This document shows, in pieces, positions 1-9,316 of a stretch of 64,000 nt of DNA; the stretch's first letter is position 1; every line of letters starts with the position of its first letter. Origin of the DNA: Marnyiella aurantia (GTDB lineage: Bacteria; Bacteroidota; Bacteroidia; Flavobacteriales; Weeksellaceae); assembly GCF_014041915.1 (NCBI RefSeq), contig NZ_CP059472.1, positions 1-64,000 of the forward strand, given 5' to 3'. The notes beneath the pieces were generated by a model. That model was given only the letters and a program-made list of their open reading frames with translations, ran no database searches and had not been told where the DNA came from. Position numbers and translations under genes: made by a program.

Positions 1-69
1 TGATTAAATTATCCATCTTTGCTTTCCCGATAAAAATTAATAACAAGAGGCCTAATTGAAGTTGAACAA

Positions 70-1527
70 ATGAATGAAAATTTAGTACTGATTTGGGAGA
101 AATGCCTCCAGTTTATGAGGGACAATCTCAACGCTGCCGAAGACTCTTCCAACCTGAAAAAGCTCGAGAATTCTTTCGATTTACTTTTCGATAAGGTTCA
201 GCCGGTTTCACTGGTTGATAACAACCTTACTTTGATGGTTCCGAGCGATTTCTATAAGGAATATATTGAGGACAACTACCTGTCACTTCTTTCGGCCGCG
301 CTAAAAAAGTACATCGGGAAAGGCGTGAAATTGTGGTATCAGGTAATGGAGAACAAGCCTGCAGGAAAGGAAAAACCTATTACTGTAAATGTAAAAGGAA
401 AGTCTACACCTGCTCCAAAACCCCAGGAAACTATGCCTCAGCATTTTTCATCGGACAAAATTGTTAATCCTTTTGTGGTGCCGGGAATTCAGAAAATCAA
501 TATAGATTCTAATCTGAAGGCTGATTTCTCCTTTGACAGTTATGTGGAAGGTGAAAGTAATAAATTTGCGTCTACAGTTGCAAAATCCATTGCCAAGAGA
601 CCGGGAGCAACTGCCTTCAACCCACTTTTCCTTCACGGAGGTTACGGGGTTGGGAAAACGCACCTTGGACATGCAATAGGACTGGAAGTAAAAAATACAC
701 TACCGGACAAAGTGGTTCTTTACCTTTCGTCTGAAAAATTTATACAGCAGTTTGTTTCTGCTGCAAAAGCTCACAAACAGACTGAGTTCGCCAATTTTTA
801 TCAGATGGTGGACGTTCTGATCATTGATGATATCCAGTTCCTTTCCGGAAAGTCAGCTACTCAGGACAGTTTCTTCCACATTTTCGATTATCTGCACCAG
901 AACGGAAAACAGATCGTCTTGACGTCTGACCGTGCGCCGGTTGATATTATGGACATCCAGGAACGTATTGTTTCCCGATTCAAATGGGGACTTGCAGCAG
1001 AAATTAAGGCACCAGATTTCGACACCAGAAGAAAAATCATTATTGATAAACTGAGCCGTGACGGGATTGAGATTGGCGACGACATGTTGGATTTCCTGGC
1101 CAATGAGGTGAAGAGCAGCGTTCGGGACCTTATTGGAGTTATAAATTCTGTAATCGCTTACTCCACGATTTACAAATCGGATCTAACGCTGGAACTGCTG
1201 AAGGAAACCATCAGCAAGATATCATCAACCAAGAAAAAAGTGATCAATATTCCTTATATTCAGGAAGTGGTTTGCGAATATTTTGGCATCGAACGTGATC
1301 AGTTGCTGTCTAAAACAAGAAAGCGTGAGATTGCGCTGCCAAGGCAATTGGCTATGTATTTTGCTAAGGAATACACCAATGCCACATTCACCAAAATCGG
1401 TGAGGAGATGGGCGGCAAAGACCATTCAACGGTTATGTATGCCTGCGATACAATTAAAGATGTGTCCAAAATTGATAAGGAGATTAAAAAATATGTAAAG
1501 GAGCTTACGGAAAAACTGAAGCATTAA
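70..1527 (+). CDS. dnaA: Chromosomal replication initiator protein DnaA
   Basis: DnaA is the ATP-dependent initiator that binds and opens the replication origin and loads DnaB. The 485-residue protein has every family landmark: an N-terminal domain I (about 1-85), a low-complexity linker, the AAA+ core with Walker A GGYGVGKT at about 190-197 and Walker B LIIDDIQF at about 250, and a C-terminal helix-turn-helix with the DnaA signature GGKDHSTVMYA at about 448. Length is normal for Bacteroidetes. It stands alone, followed by a terminator. No convincing cluster of DnaA boxes is seen in the 69 bases upstream. Confidence 0.98.
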   Translation: MNENLVLIWEKCLQFMRDNLNAAEDSSNLKKLENSFDLLFDKVQPVSLVDNNLTLMVPSDFYKEYIEDNYLSLLSAALKKYIGKGVKLWYQVMENKPAGKEKPITVNVKGKSTPAPKPQETMPQHFSSDKIVNPFVVPGIQKINIDSNLKADFSFDSYVEGESNKFASTVAKSIAKRPGATAFNPLFLHGGYGVGKTHLGHAIGLEVKNTLPDKVVLYLSSEKFIQQFVSAAKAHKQTEFANFYQMVDVLIIDDIQFLSGKSATQDSFFHIFDYLHQNGKQIVLTSDRAPVDIMDIQERIVSRFKWGLAAEIKAPDFDTRRKIIIDKLSRDGIEIGDDMLDFLANEVKSSVRDLIGVINSVIAYSTIYKSDLTLELLKETISKISSTKKKVINIPYIQEVVCEYFGIERDQLLSKTRKREIALPRQLAMYFAKEYTNATFTKIGEEMGGKDHSTVMYACDTIKDVSKIDKEIKKYVKELTEKLKH

Positions 1528-1553
1528 GATTCCGGTTTCCTGATTATCCTATT

Positions 1554-1591
1554 AACCCTTTCAACTTTTAAAGTAGCTGAAAGGGTTTTTT
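1554..1591 (+). terminator. Intrinsic terminator after dnaA
   Basis: A perfect 10-bp stem (AACCCTTTCA with TGAAAGGGTT) and a 14-nt loop run into six T residues, 27 bases past the dnaA stop. Confidence 0.85.
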
Positions 1592-1612
1592 CAAATTTAA
1601 TACAGAAAGATT

Positions 1613-2071
1613 ATGAAGATATTGGTGGTTTGCCTCGGAAATATATGCCGCAGTCCTTTGGCAGAGGGGATTCTGGCGTCTAAGTTGCCCGCTGACTTTG
1701 TGGTGGATTCCGCCGGGACCATTTCTCTGCACGAAGGCGAAAATCCGGACAAACGGGCTATAGCAATTGGTCAAAATTATGGAATTGATATATCTGCGCA
1801 GAGATCACGCCCCATAATCAAGCAGGATTTTCAGACTTACGATCATATTTACTGTATGGACAGAACAGTACTTCATGACGTAATAGAACTCACGGAAAGC
1901 GAAGAGGAGAGAGCCAGGGTTTCCCTGTTTCTGGAAGCTGCCGGTCTGGAAATCAATGATTTTGAGGTTAAAGATCCTTATTGGAGTGAAATGGAAGGTT
2001 TTGAGGAAGCGTTTGGCATTTTGGATCAGGCCTCCGAAAGAATTAGTAAGAAACTCACCCACCAAATTTAA
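1613..2071 (+). CDS. Low-molecular-weight protein-tyrosine phosphatase
   Basis: Cysteine-dependent phosphatase of the LMW-PTP/arsenate-reductase fold, acting on phosphotyrosine in the cytoplasm. The P-loop CLGNICRS (Cys7, CX5R to Arg13) opens the protein, and the general-acid motif DPYW lies at 121-124, both where the family has them; 152 residues is the usual length. It is followed after 4 bases by a methyltransferase gene, so the two are probably co-transcribed. The physiological substrate cannot be told from the sequence; no capsule or polysaccharide kinase gene is nearby. Confidence 0.93.
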   Translation: MKILVVCLGNICRSPLAEGILASKLPADFVVDSAGTISLHEGENPDKRAIAIGQNYGIDISAQRSRPIIKQDFQTYDHIYCMDRTVLHDVIELTESEEERARVSLFLEAAGLEINDFEVKDPYWSEMEGFEEAFGILDQASERISKKLTHQI

Positions 2072-2075
2072 CAGC

Positions 2076-2774
2076 ATGCTTTTTCTAATCCCTGCCTACC
2101 TTTCTGAAAACTCCCCGGTATCCTATTTTGCCCCGGCAATAAAGGAGTACATTCTGAAGACCGACTATTTTTTTGTTGAAAATGAAAAAACCGCGCGTAA
2201 GGTCATTAAATTTTTTGCCCCGGAAAAAAAGCAGGCTGATCTGAAACTCTATCTGCTGGATAAATATTCGGAGCGCTCGGATCTGAAGGATGCTCAAGAC
2301 CTGATGAAAAAAGGTCAGGACTTTGTTTTGCTGTCCGAAGCCGGACTTCCCTGTATTGCCGATCCGGGTAACCTGATGGTGAAGTGGTGTCATGAGAACA
2401 AAATCCAGGTCGTACCGGTGAACGGACCTTCGTCCATTATTCTCGCCTTGATTGCAAGTGGCTTCAACGGTCAGGAATTCACCTTTCACGGTTATCTTCC
2501 CATAGACCGGAACGAGAAAAAGACAAAAATTCAGTGGCTGCAGTCCCAGGTTGAAAAGACCGGCTACTCACAGATTTTCATGGAAACTCCCTACCGAAAC
2601 AATGCTCTGTTCGAGGATCTGTGCAAGTTCCTTCCCGCAAACAGCAAACTTTGCATTGCGGCTAACATTAATGATCCGGAAGCGGAGTTTATCCGTACTT
2701 TAACCGTTAAAGAATGGCAAAAAAGCAAGCCGGAACTCCATAAAATCCCGGCTGTTTTTGTTCTTGGCAAATAG
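2076..2774 (+). CDS. SAM-dependent methyltransferase, RsmI/tetrapyrrole methylase family
   Basis: A 232-residue member of the tetrapyrrole-methylase (TP_methylase) fold, to which 16S rRNA ribose methyltransferase RsmI belongs. The family pattern is visible in FVLLSEAGLPCIADPG (about 85-100) and in VPVNGPSSIILALIASG (about 118-134). It is shorter than classical RsmI (about 280) and its N-terminus (MLFLIPAYLSENSP) diverges from the usual RsmI start, so it represents the short Bacteroidetes form and the rRNA target is an inference. The ATG at 2076 is preferred over an upstream in-frame ATG inside the phosphatase gene because the domain begins here. Confidence 0.85.
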   Translation: MLFLIPAYLSENSPVSYFAPAIKEYILKTDYFFVENEKTARKVIKFFAPEKKQADLKLYLLDKYSERSDLKDAQDLMKKGQDFVLLSEAGLPCIADPGNLMVKWCHENKIQVVPVNGPSSIILALIASGFNGQEFTFHGYLPIDRNEKKTKIQWLQSQVEKTGYSQIFMETPYRNNALFEDLCKFLPANSKLCIAANINDPEAEFIRTLTVKEWQKSKPELHKIPAVFVLGK

Positions 2775-2777
2775 CAT

Positions 2778-3188
2778 TTACTTTTTATAATGGTACGTTA
2801 GACCGTTCACCGAGTCGTCACCAAGCGAAAGGTCGGTAGCATTTACGCTGTTTACCATTTTATCCGGATCATTGGAAAAGTCAATGTACATTTTTTCCAC
2901 ATGGTCCGTAGAGGTTACTCCTTTGTAAAGTGAATAATTCCCCTCACTTTGTACCACATCATTTTCTTTAATGGTATAGGTTCCTTCCGGTGTCAGTATA
3001 AGTTCGGCAGTCTTGCCGGTACTGGTAGGACTCTCATTTACATTCGGTCCGGTGGTGGCTATCCAGTCCCATGAGCCTACATACTGTTCATTCGAAAAAT
3101 CATCGTCGCGGTTGGCGCAGGATACAGTTGCTGATATAAGTACCGCTGGCAGAATGAATCGCGTAAAAAATGTTGCTAACGTTGTCAT
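2778..3188 (-). CDS. Lipocalin-like lipoprotein, function unknown
   Basis: A 136-residue predicted lipoprotein. The N-terminus is hydrophobic and ends in a lipobox (SATVSC, Cys24). The mature part (GSWDWIATTGP, then TAELILTPEGTYTIKEN) looks like the small lipocalin-like beta-sheet lipoproteins common in Flavobacteriia: a GxW motif near the start followed by strand-rich segments. Not recognised beyond that. The gene is convergent with the methyltransferase, with only 3 bases between the stops. A TAAATTTG box on the minus strand (plus-strand 3208-3215) lies 20 bases before the start codon and is a likely -7 element. Confidence 0.75.
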   Translation of the reverse strand: MTTLATFFTRFILPAVLISATVSCANRDDDFSNEQYVGSWDWIATTGPNVNESPTSTGKTAELILTPEGTYTIKENDVVQSEGNYSLYKGVTSTDHVEKMYIDFSNDPDKMVNSVNATDLSLGDDSVNGLTYHYKK

Positions 3189-3421
3189 AGTGAGTAATTT
3201 TTATACTCAAATTTACTCAAATTATACAGCGCACTGCTTTGTTTGGGTGATGAATCGCCGAATTGTGACAGGAATCATGAAATGACGCCGTTCAATATCA
3301 TTCCTGTTCCCGGATTTATCTGCTTCAGCCTTAATTTGTTGGTTCTTAAATAGAATTAAATTAAAGTTTAGCCTTCAGAAAAACGAGAAATTTGTAATAT
3401 TACGCTCCTAATTGAAGATGT

Positions 3422-4870
3422 ATGAATGAAACACTATCAGTGGCAGAATTTTTTGAAAAACTCATTTTAACCGCAAATAATCTTATCTGGTCCAATGCAT
3501 TAATCGTCCTGTGTATAGGAACCGGTATTTACTTCAGTATCCGTACTAAATTTGTGCAGGTCCGGTTTATGAAAGACATGATTAAACAGTTGTTTACCGA
3601 AGGTTCCACCGACAAAGGTGTTTCACCATTTCAGGCTTTTACCATTGCCATCGCGGGAAGGGTAGGTACCGGAAATATTGCCGGCGTGGCTACAGCTATT
3701 GCTATGGGAGGCCCGGGTGCGGTGTTCTGGATGTGGACCATTGCATTTCTGGGAAGTTCCACCGCATTTATAGAAGCGGTATTGGGCCAGATATATAAGG
3801 TGGAGAAAAACGGCAATTACCGGGGGGGTCCGGCGTATTATATTGAAAGAGGAATCGGCAAGAAATGGTATGCAGCGCTTTTTGCAGTATGCACAATTGT
3901 GGCATGCGCACTTTTCCTTCCGGGGGTACAGTCCAACAGTATAGCACAGAGTATGAACAGTGCTTTTGGGTTCGATAAGCTGTGGGTGGGCCTGGCAGTG
4001 GTATTTTTCCTTATCCTGATTATCATAGGCGATGTTAAACGTATCGGTAAATTTTCCGAACTGGCTGTTCCTTTCATGGCAGGCGCCTATATACTGATGG
4101 CACTGGTAATCATTGGACTGAACATTGAGCAGCTGCCAGCCATGCTTAAACTGATTATTTCATCAGCTTTTGGTGCTGAAGCTACATTTGGAGGCATAGT
4201 AGGTTCTGCCATTGCCTGGGGAGTAAAAAGAGGGATTTATTCCAATGAAGCCGGACAGGGAACCGCACCTCACGCCGCTGCAGCCGCAGCAACTACGCAT
4301 CCTGCAAAACAGGGAATACTTCAGGCTTTCTCCGTTTATATAGACACTTTGTTTGTGTGTACCGCCACTGCCCTGATGATTCTTTTCACCGGAATGTACA
4401 ATGTCAGTGACGGCAATGGTGGATTCCTGTATCAAAATCTGCCGGGAGTGGAAGAAGGACCGCTTTTCACCCAGGCTGCGATTTCAGCACATTTTCCTGC
4501 CTTAGGCCATGGATTTGTAGCCTTCGCTTTGCTGTTTTTTGCTTTTACAACCATACTCGCGTACTACTTCATCGCGGAATCCAACCTCTATTATCTCCGG
4601 AAGAAGAAAATGCATCCTCCAGTACTGTGGACCCTGCGTATTCTCTTCCTGATTAGTGTGGTATTCGGCGCAGTTACCACAGGTGGCAATGCATGGGCAT
4701 TGGGTGATATTGGTGTTGGTCTGATGGCCTGGCTTAACTTAATCGCTGTTCTTATACTGCAGAAAAAAGCCCTGATTACACTTAAGGATTATGAAGAGCA
4801 GAAGAAAGCAGGCAAAGATCCTGTGTTTGAGCCGGAAAAGCTCGGGATAAAAAACACTTCTGAATGGTAA
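3422..4870 (+). CDS. Alanine/glycine:cation symporter (AGCS family)
   Basis: Inner-membrane sodium-coupled amino-acid transporter of the AGCS/AlsT family. The 482-residue protein is strongly hydrophobic with about ten membrane segments. It shows the family signatures FTIAIAGRVGTGNIAGVATA (about 77-96) and KRGIYSNEAGQGTAPHAAAA (about 270-289). The C-terminal tail is short and charged. It is a single gene bounded downstream by a strong bidirectional terminator. Alanine or glycine is the expected substrate from the family; specificity is not readable here. Confidence 0.95.
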   Translation: MNETLSVAEFFEKLILTANNLIWSNALIVLCIGTGIYFSIRTKFVQVRFMKDMIKQLFTEGSTDKGVSPFQAFTIAIAGRVGTGNIAGVATAIAMGGPGAVFWMWTIAFLGSSTAFIEAVLGQIYKVEKNGNYRGGPAYYIERGIGKKWYAALFAVCTIVACALFLPGVQSNSIAQSMNSAFGFDKLWVGLAVVFFLILIIIGDVKRIGKFSELAVPFMAGAYILMALVIIGLNIEQLPAMLKLIISSAFGAEATFGGIVGSAIAWGVKRGIYSNEAGQGTAPHAAAAAATTHPAKQGILQAFSVYIDTLFVCTATALMILFTGMYNVSDGNGGFLYQNLPGVEEGPLFTQAAISAHFPALGHGFVAFALLFFAFTTILAYYFIAESNLYYLRKKKMHPPVLWTLRILFLISVVFGAVTTGGNAWALGDIGVGLMAWLNLIAVLILQKKALITLKDYEEQKKAGKDPVFEPEKLGIKNTSEW

Positions 4871-4895
4871 GGCATATTTCTGTGTTATAAAATGT

Positions 4896-4924
4896 AAAAG
4901 GCAGGTCATCGCGACCTGCCTTTT
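4896..4924. terminator. Bidirectional intrinsic terminator between the AGCS symporter and metG
   Basis: A perfect 12-bp stem (AAAAGGCAGGTC with GACCTGCCTTTT) and 5-nt loop sits between two convergent genes, with A and T runs flanking the stem so that it works on both strands. Confidence 0.9.
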
Positions 4925-4943
4925 GTGTATCCAGTATATTTCT

Positions 4944-6977
4944 TTACGAAACCTCTACGCCATTCTCAACTTCGTTTTCGGGAGTTACGAAGGTCAGTTT
5001 ACCGTCCGGTTTAGTGGCCAGTAAAAGCATACCCTGCGATTCTATACCCCTTATTTTTCTTGGTGCCAGATTCAATAATATCATTACCTGCTTTCCTACA
5101 CATTCTTCCGGCGTGAAGCTCTCTGCAACACCTGAAACAACAGTGCGCACATCAACACCTGTATCCACGGTAAATTTGAGAAGTTTATCTGCTTTCTCCA
5201 CTTTTTCAGCTGTAAGGATGGTTGCAGTCCTTAAATCTATCTTTGTAAAATCATCAAACTGGATTTCGTCTTTCATCGGGTTGGCTTTTGGGTTTGTTTT
5301 TTTATTGGATTCTTTAGTCTGCTCCAGTTTCTGGATTTGGAAATCTATCGTCTCATCTTCAATTTTTGAAAACAGAAGTCCGGCTTCATTAATCTGGTGT
5401 CCGCTTTCAATCATGAGATCGCGGTTCATAAGATCTTCCCATTTCTGTTGGTCACAATTGAACATTGTCAGAAGTTTTTCTGAACTGAAAGGCATGAACG
5501 GTTCACAAAACTGAGCCAAAGCTACAGCGATTTGTGCTGCATTGAAGAGTGAGTTGGCGGCCTTTTCCGGGTTTTCTTTTATTGTTTTCCACGGTTCCTC
5601 AATCTGTAGGAACTGGTTGCCGTAACGCGCCAGATTCATAAGTGCCGTAAGTGAATTCCTGAACTCAAACTTTTCCAGATAAGTTTCAATTTCGCTGCCA
5701 GCCTTTTTAATTTCCTGTTGCTCTGTTTCTCCAAGTTTACCGTCTGGAATAATTCCGTTATAGTATTTATGGATAAGCACAGCTACTCTGTTAATGAAGT
5801 TTCCGAAGATCCCTACAAGCTCTGAATTGTTCTTGGTCTGGAAGTCTTTCCACGTAAAATTATTGTCCTTGGTTTCCGGTGCGGACGATAGAAGCGCATA
5901 TCTCAGTACATCCTGCTGTCCCGGGAATTCCTGTACATATTCATGAGCCCACACCGCCCAGTTGCGCGAGGTGGAAATTTTTTCATTTTCCAGGTTCAGA
6001 AATTCAAATGCGGGAACATTGGCAGGCATGATATAATTACCGTGGGCTTTCATCATTGCCGGGAAAATAATACAGTGAAATACAATATTATCCTTACCAA
6101 TGAAATGGATCAGATCCGAATTTTCATTTTGCCAGTAATCTTTCCAGTCCTTACCGTTTTTCTCTGCCCATTCCTGTGTAAAAGTGATGTAGCCTATAGG
6201 AGCATCAAACCACACATAAAGAACTTTTCCGTCTGCATCCGGCAAAGGAACAGGAACGCCCCAGTTTAGGTCACGGGTCATGGCGCGGGGCTTCAGACCG
6301 TCAGTCAGCCACGATTTCACCTGCCCGTATACATTGGGTTTCCAGTCGTCCTTATGACCTTCAATAATCCACTCATTCAGGAAATCTTCATACTCATTCA
6401 GCGGTAAATACCAGTTTTTAGTCTCCTTCAAAACAGGCACGTTTCCGCTAAGCATGGACTTTGGATTAATCAGTTCAGCCGGCGAAAGGGTGGCGCCACA
6501 TTTCTCGCACTGGTCACCATAAGCGCCTTCGTTGGAACACTTGGGACAGGTACCTACGATATAACGGTCAGCCAAAAACTCACCAGCCTTTTCGTCAAAA
6601 TACTGTTCGGATACCTCTTCTGTAAACTTGTTTTTATCATACAGCGTCTTAAAGAAATCCTGACTCACCTCATGATGTTTTTTGGAGGTTGTACGCGAGT
6701 ATTCGTCAAAGGAAATTCCCAGGTCAGAAAAGGATTTTTTTATAACTTCATGATACTGGTCCACAATATCCTGAGGCGTTACACCTTCCTTTTTAGCACG
6801 GATGGTAATTGGGATTCCGTGTTCATCAGATCCGCAGATAAATGCAACATCTTTTCCCAACCTTCGCTGGAATCTCGCGTATACATCTGCAGGAATATAA
6901 ACTCCGGCCAGGTGTCCGATATGTACGGGGCCATTTGCGTACGGCAGCGCGGCCGTGATCATCTTTCTGTCTGACAT
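4944..6977 (-). CDS. metG: Methionyl-tRNA synthetase
   Basis: Charges initiator and elongator tRNA-Met with methionine. Class I signature HIGH is at 19-22 (PVHIGHLAG); the KMSKS loop appears as KISTSRN at about 333, the usual variant in long MetG. Two CxxC zinc knuckles (CPKC and CEKC) are at about 144-160. The last 105 residues form the C-terminal dimerising tRNA-binding (Trbp111-like) domain (FTKIDLRTATILTAEKVEKA onwards). 677 residues is the normal length of the two-zinc-knuckle form with this appendage. The gene is single. Confidence 0.98.
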   Translation of the reverse strand: MSDRKMITAALPYANGPVHIGHLAGVYIPADVYARFQRRLGKDVAFICGSDEHGIPITIRAKKEGVTPQDIVDQYHEVIKKSFSDLGISFDEYSRTTSKKHHEVSQDFFKTLYDKNKFTEEVSEQYFDEKAGEFLADRYIVGTCPKCSNEGAYGDQCEKCGATLSPAELINPKSMLSGNVPVLKETKNWYLPLNEYEDFLNEWIIEGHKDDWKPNVYGQVKSWLTDGLKPRAMTRDLNWGVPVPLPDADGKVLYVWFDAPIGYITFTQEWAEKNGKDWKDYWQNENSDLIHFIGKDNIVFHCIIFPAMMKAHGNYIMPANVPAFEFLNLENEKISTSRNWAVWAHEYVQEFPGQQDVLRYALLSSAPETKDNNFTWKDFQTKNNSELVGIFGNFINRVAVLIHKYYNGIIPDGKLGETEQQEIKKAGSEIETYLEKFEFRNSLTALMNLARYGNQFLQIEEPWKTIKENPEKAANSLFNAAQIAVALAQFCEPFMPFSSEKLLTMFNCDQQKWEDLMNRDLMIESGHQINEAGLLFSKIEDETIDFQIQKLEQTKESNKKTNPKANPMKDEIQFDDFTKIDLRTATILTAEKVEKADKLLKFTVDTGVDVRTVVSGVAESFTPEECVGKQVMILLNLAPRKIRGIESQGMLLLATKPDGKLTFVTPENEVENGVEVS

Positions 6978-7302
6978 TTCTAAATAGCTGTTTGAAGGTG
7001 CAAAGATAGGCTTCTGCTGTGGATACGCAGTTAATCATAGCGCGAAAAATGTACTTGCGGGTGAAAAAAAAACAAAGAAATATTATATTTTTAGCGAAAT
7101 TTATTGGGCTGATTTTGGTCAGTGACAATATCTGATACATTCATAAACCCGGAAGTGATTTTAGTTTTATTCTTATGAATTTCCGGCCAGTATCATACTT
7201 TGAGATTATTTCCAGGAGTGCATTCAGATTTGAACTGCTCGGCAAAAAGAAACTTCCTTACTTTTAGAGTTGAATTTATAAATAACTAAACACATCAATA
7301 CC
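6978..7302. other. Intergenic region, metG to the NTF2-like gene
   Basis: 325 bases between divergent genes. It holds the metG -7 box; the rest is AT-rich with no coding pattern, RNA gene or clear repeat that I can recognise. Confidence 0.5.
7001..7008 (-). promoter_or_regulatory. Probable -7 box of the metG promoter
   Basis: TATCTTTG on the minus strand, matching the Bacteroidetes -7 consensus TAnnTTTG, 23 bases before the metG start. No TTG is seen at the -33 position. Confidence 0.5.
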
Positions 7303-7824
7303 ATGAAAAAAACAAAACTGTTTCTGTTTCTCATCCTGTTAACAGGTCTTTCGATTTTTGTAAACGGTCAGAGCAAAGGGTTCTATGAAAATGTACAGAA
7401 GAAAAATGTGAACAAAGTGCTGGATGACCTTAATACCTTTGCCGCTAACGCAGATTTCAATAATTATTTTGATCTTTTCGCTGAAGAATCCACCTTCATT
7501 GGCACAGACGCCACAGAAGTCTGGGATAAAAAACAGTTTATGGATTATTCCAAACCTCATTTTGACAAAGGGAAAGCCTGGAATTTTACGTCACTGGAAA
7601 GGAATATCAGCTTTAGCAAAGACGGAATGTATGCCTGGTTTGATGAGATCCTGGATACACAGATGAAGATTTGCCGAGGCTCCGGCGTGCTGGAAAAGGT
7701 AGGAGGTAAGTGGAAAATCAAGCAGTATGTGCTTTCCATGACGGTGCCCAATGAGGTATCCGACCAGGTTATCAAAATTAAAGCTCCATTAGAGGACGGC
7801 TATATCCAAAAACTACAGAAATAA
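7303..7824 (+). CDS. Exported NTF2/SnoaL-like protein, function unknown
   Basis: A 173-residue protein with a clear signal peptide (MKKTKLFLFLILLTGLSIFVNG, cleavage near residue 22) and a mature domain of the NTF2-like/SnoaL_3 type. The visible pattern is a helix (VNKVLDDLNTFAANADFNNY), the LFAEESTFIGTDATEVWD segment, then strands ending in GGKWKIKQYVLSM. Members of this fold are small-ligand binders or enzymes of many kinds; no catalytic assignment is possible. Exported to the periplasm. It stands alone between metG and the pirin gene. Confidence 0.8.
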   Translation: MKKTKLFLFLILLTGLSIFVNGQSKGFYENVQKKNVNKVLDDLNTFAANADFNNYFDLFAEESTFIGTDATEVWDKKQFMDYSKPHFDKGKAWNFTSLERNISFSKDGMYAWFDEILDTQMKICRGSGVLEKVGGKWKIKQYVLSMTVPNEVSDQVIKIKAPLEDGYIQKLQK

Positions 7825-7889
7825 AGATGCAATACTGGCACATTTTTCAGAAACAGACAATTAATTCGTAATTATCTTAGGTCAATGTG

Positions 7890-7915
7890 TTGATGAGTTG
7901 CAGGCGGTATCTTTG
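7890..7915 (+). promoter_or_regulatory. Candidate promoter of the pirin gene
   Basis: TATCTTTG at 7908-7915 fits the flavobacterial -7 box. A TTG at 7890-7892 is 15 bases upstream, a little closer than the usual 17-23. Confidence 0.5.
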
Positions 7916-7935
7916 TATCATAAAATCAAAATAGT

Positions 7936-8649
7936 ATGAAAACAGTATATCACAAAGCAGATAGCAGAGGTTTTGCAGATCATGGCTGGCTTAAATCCTA
8001 TCACAGTTTCAGCTTCGCCAATTATTACAATCCTGAGAGGATGAGTTTCGGTGCATTGAGAGTTTTGAATGATGACCAGGTATCCTCGGGAATGGGCTTC
8101 GGAGCGCACCCGCACAGCAATATGGAGATTATTTCGATTCCACTGGAAGGAGATTTGGAACACAAAGACTCCATGGGAACCACTGCCGTTATCCGTAAAG
8201 GCGAAATCCAGGTAATGAGCGCCGGTACCGGAGTCCAGCACAGTGAGTACAACCGGAACCAGGATGAACTTGTGAAATTTCTCCAGATTTGGGTCATTCC
8301 CAATAAAATGAATGTTGAACCTCGTTACGACCAGATCAGAATTAGCGAAAATTCTGAAGTAAATGCGTTTCAGCAGATTCTTTCGCCAAATCCGAATGAT
8401 GATGGTGTCTGGATTTACCAGGATGCCTGGTTCAATCTCGCTAATTTTAATGAAGGTTACAGTCAGGAATACCGTCTGAATAATGAAGGAAACGGAGTTT
8501 ATGTTTTTGTGTTGAAAGGTTCTGCAAAAATCGGTGATCAGGTTCTGGGAACCCGCGATGGATTTGGAATTTGGGAAACCGACGGATTTTTGTTGGAAGC
8601 GGTTGCTGACAGCGAAATTCTATTAATGGAAGTACCGATGGTCATCTAA
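7936..8649 (+). CDS. Pirin family protein (bicupin)
   Basis: Pirins are two-domain cupins that bind a metal; some have quercetin 2,3-dioxygenase activity and some act as redox-sensing regulators. The N-terminal cupin is well conserved: HSFSFANYYNPERMSFG, then GFGAHPHSNMEII and GVQHSEYN, which carry the metal-binding His, His, His and Glu residues. At 237 residues it is the YhhW-type size rather than the longer (about 290) pirin. The function in this organism is not evident. It is followed 65 bases later by an FMN reductase gene on the same strand. Confidence 0.93.
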   Translation: MKTVYHKADSRGFADHGWLKSYHSFSFANYYNPERMSFGALRVLNDDQVSSGMGFGAHPHSNMEIISIPLEGDLEHKDSMGTTAVIRKGEIQVMSAGTGVQHSEYNRNQDELVKFLQIWVIPNKMNVEPRYDQIRISENSEVNAFQQILSPNPNDDGVWIYQDAWFNLANFNEGYSQEYRLNNEGNGVYVFVLKGSAKIGDQVLGTRDGFGIWETDGFLLEAVADSEILLMEVPMVI

Positions 8650-8674
8650 TGTTGCTTATATTTATCTGAATTAT

Positions 8675-8698
8675 TTAACCTTAACCTTAACCTCAACC
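8675..8698 (+). repeat. Short hexamer tandem repeat TTAACC
   Basis: Three perfect TTAACC units and a fourth with one change (TCAACC), followed at 8705-8709 by another CAACC, in the gap between the pirin and reductase genes. It could shift the spacing of the downstream leader by slippage. Confidence 0.7.
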
Positions 8699-8714
8699 TA
8701 ATTTCAACCTTAAT

Positions 8715-9254
8715 ATGAAAATACTGGCCTTTGCCGGAAGTAATTCCGATGTCTCCATCAACAAAAAACTTGTCACTTATGTAACCACCTTCTTCACCGG
8801 TGATGATGTTGAAATCCTTGACCTGAACGATTTTGAAATGCCCATTTACAAACATGAAAGGGAACTGGAGAGCGGAATTCCGCAATTAGCAAAAGACTTT
8901 GCAGCTAAAATTGACGGGTCCGAACTCATCATTATGTCACTGGCGGAACATAATTCAGCTTATTCCGCGGCTTTCAAAAACATATTTGATTGGATCTCCA
9001 GGATTAGGGACCGTAAGCACTTTGGCGATAAACCGATTTTCTTAATGGGTACAGCCCCCGGGAACGGTGGCGGCAAAAATGTAATTGAAGTTTTCATGAA
9101 ACGCGCGCCATTCAGTGGTGCCAACGTTATCGAGACTTTCTCCTTACCAAATTTCAGGGACAGATTCGAAGAAGGAAAAGGAATTACGGATGAGCAAAAA
9201 CTCGATGAACTGAAATCAAGAGTTCAGGCGGTAAAGCAGTTTTTCAGCAATTAA
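8715..9254 (+). CDS. NAD(P)H-dependent FMN reductase family oxidoreductase
   Basis: A 179-residue flavodoxin-fold NADPH-dependent FMN reductase (the ChrR/SsuE/azoreductase superfamily). The phosphate-binding start MKILAFAGSNSDVSINKKL and the segment MSLAEHNSAYSAAFKNIFDW (the family's PEYN/GS-like loop) are visible, as is FLMGTAPGNGGGKN lining the flavin. It probably reduces quinones, azo compounds or flavin using NADPH; the substrate is not determined. The start is the ATG at 8715; it ends 9 bases before a strong terminator. Confidence 0.9.
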   Translation: MKILAFAGSNSDVSINKKLVTYVTTFFTGDDVEILDLNDFEMPIYKHERELESGIPQLAKDFAAKIDGSELIIMSLAEHNSAYSAAFKNIFDWISRIRDRKHFGDKPIFLMGTAPGNGGGKNVIEVFMKRAPFSGANVIETFSLPNFRDRFEEGKGITDEQKLDELKSRVQAVKQFFSN

Positions 9255-9263
9255 ATTAATGCA

Positions 9264-9302
9264 AAAACGAAGAAAGCGGGAAATTCCCGCTTTCTTCGTT
9301 TT
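9264..9302. terminator. Bidirectional terminator between convergent genes
   Basis: An almost complete 39-base palindrome centred on 9283, with GC-rich core AAGCGGG/CCCGCTT and A/T ends, serves both the FMN reductase gene and the convergent DUF808 gene. Confidence 0.92.
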
Positions 9303-9316
9303 AATCACAGATTATC

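Noticed and set aside
1-69. Possible oriC and DnaA boxes next to dnaA
   Set aside because: Only one poor match (TTATCCATC) is seen; no cluster of 9-mers or AT-rich unwinding repeats is in the window near dnaA.
8675-8698. Telomere-like TTAACC repeat
   Set aside because: Only four hexamers between ordinary genes; a short slippage repeat, not a replicon end.
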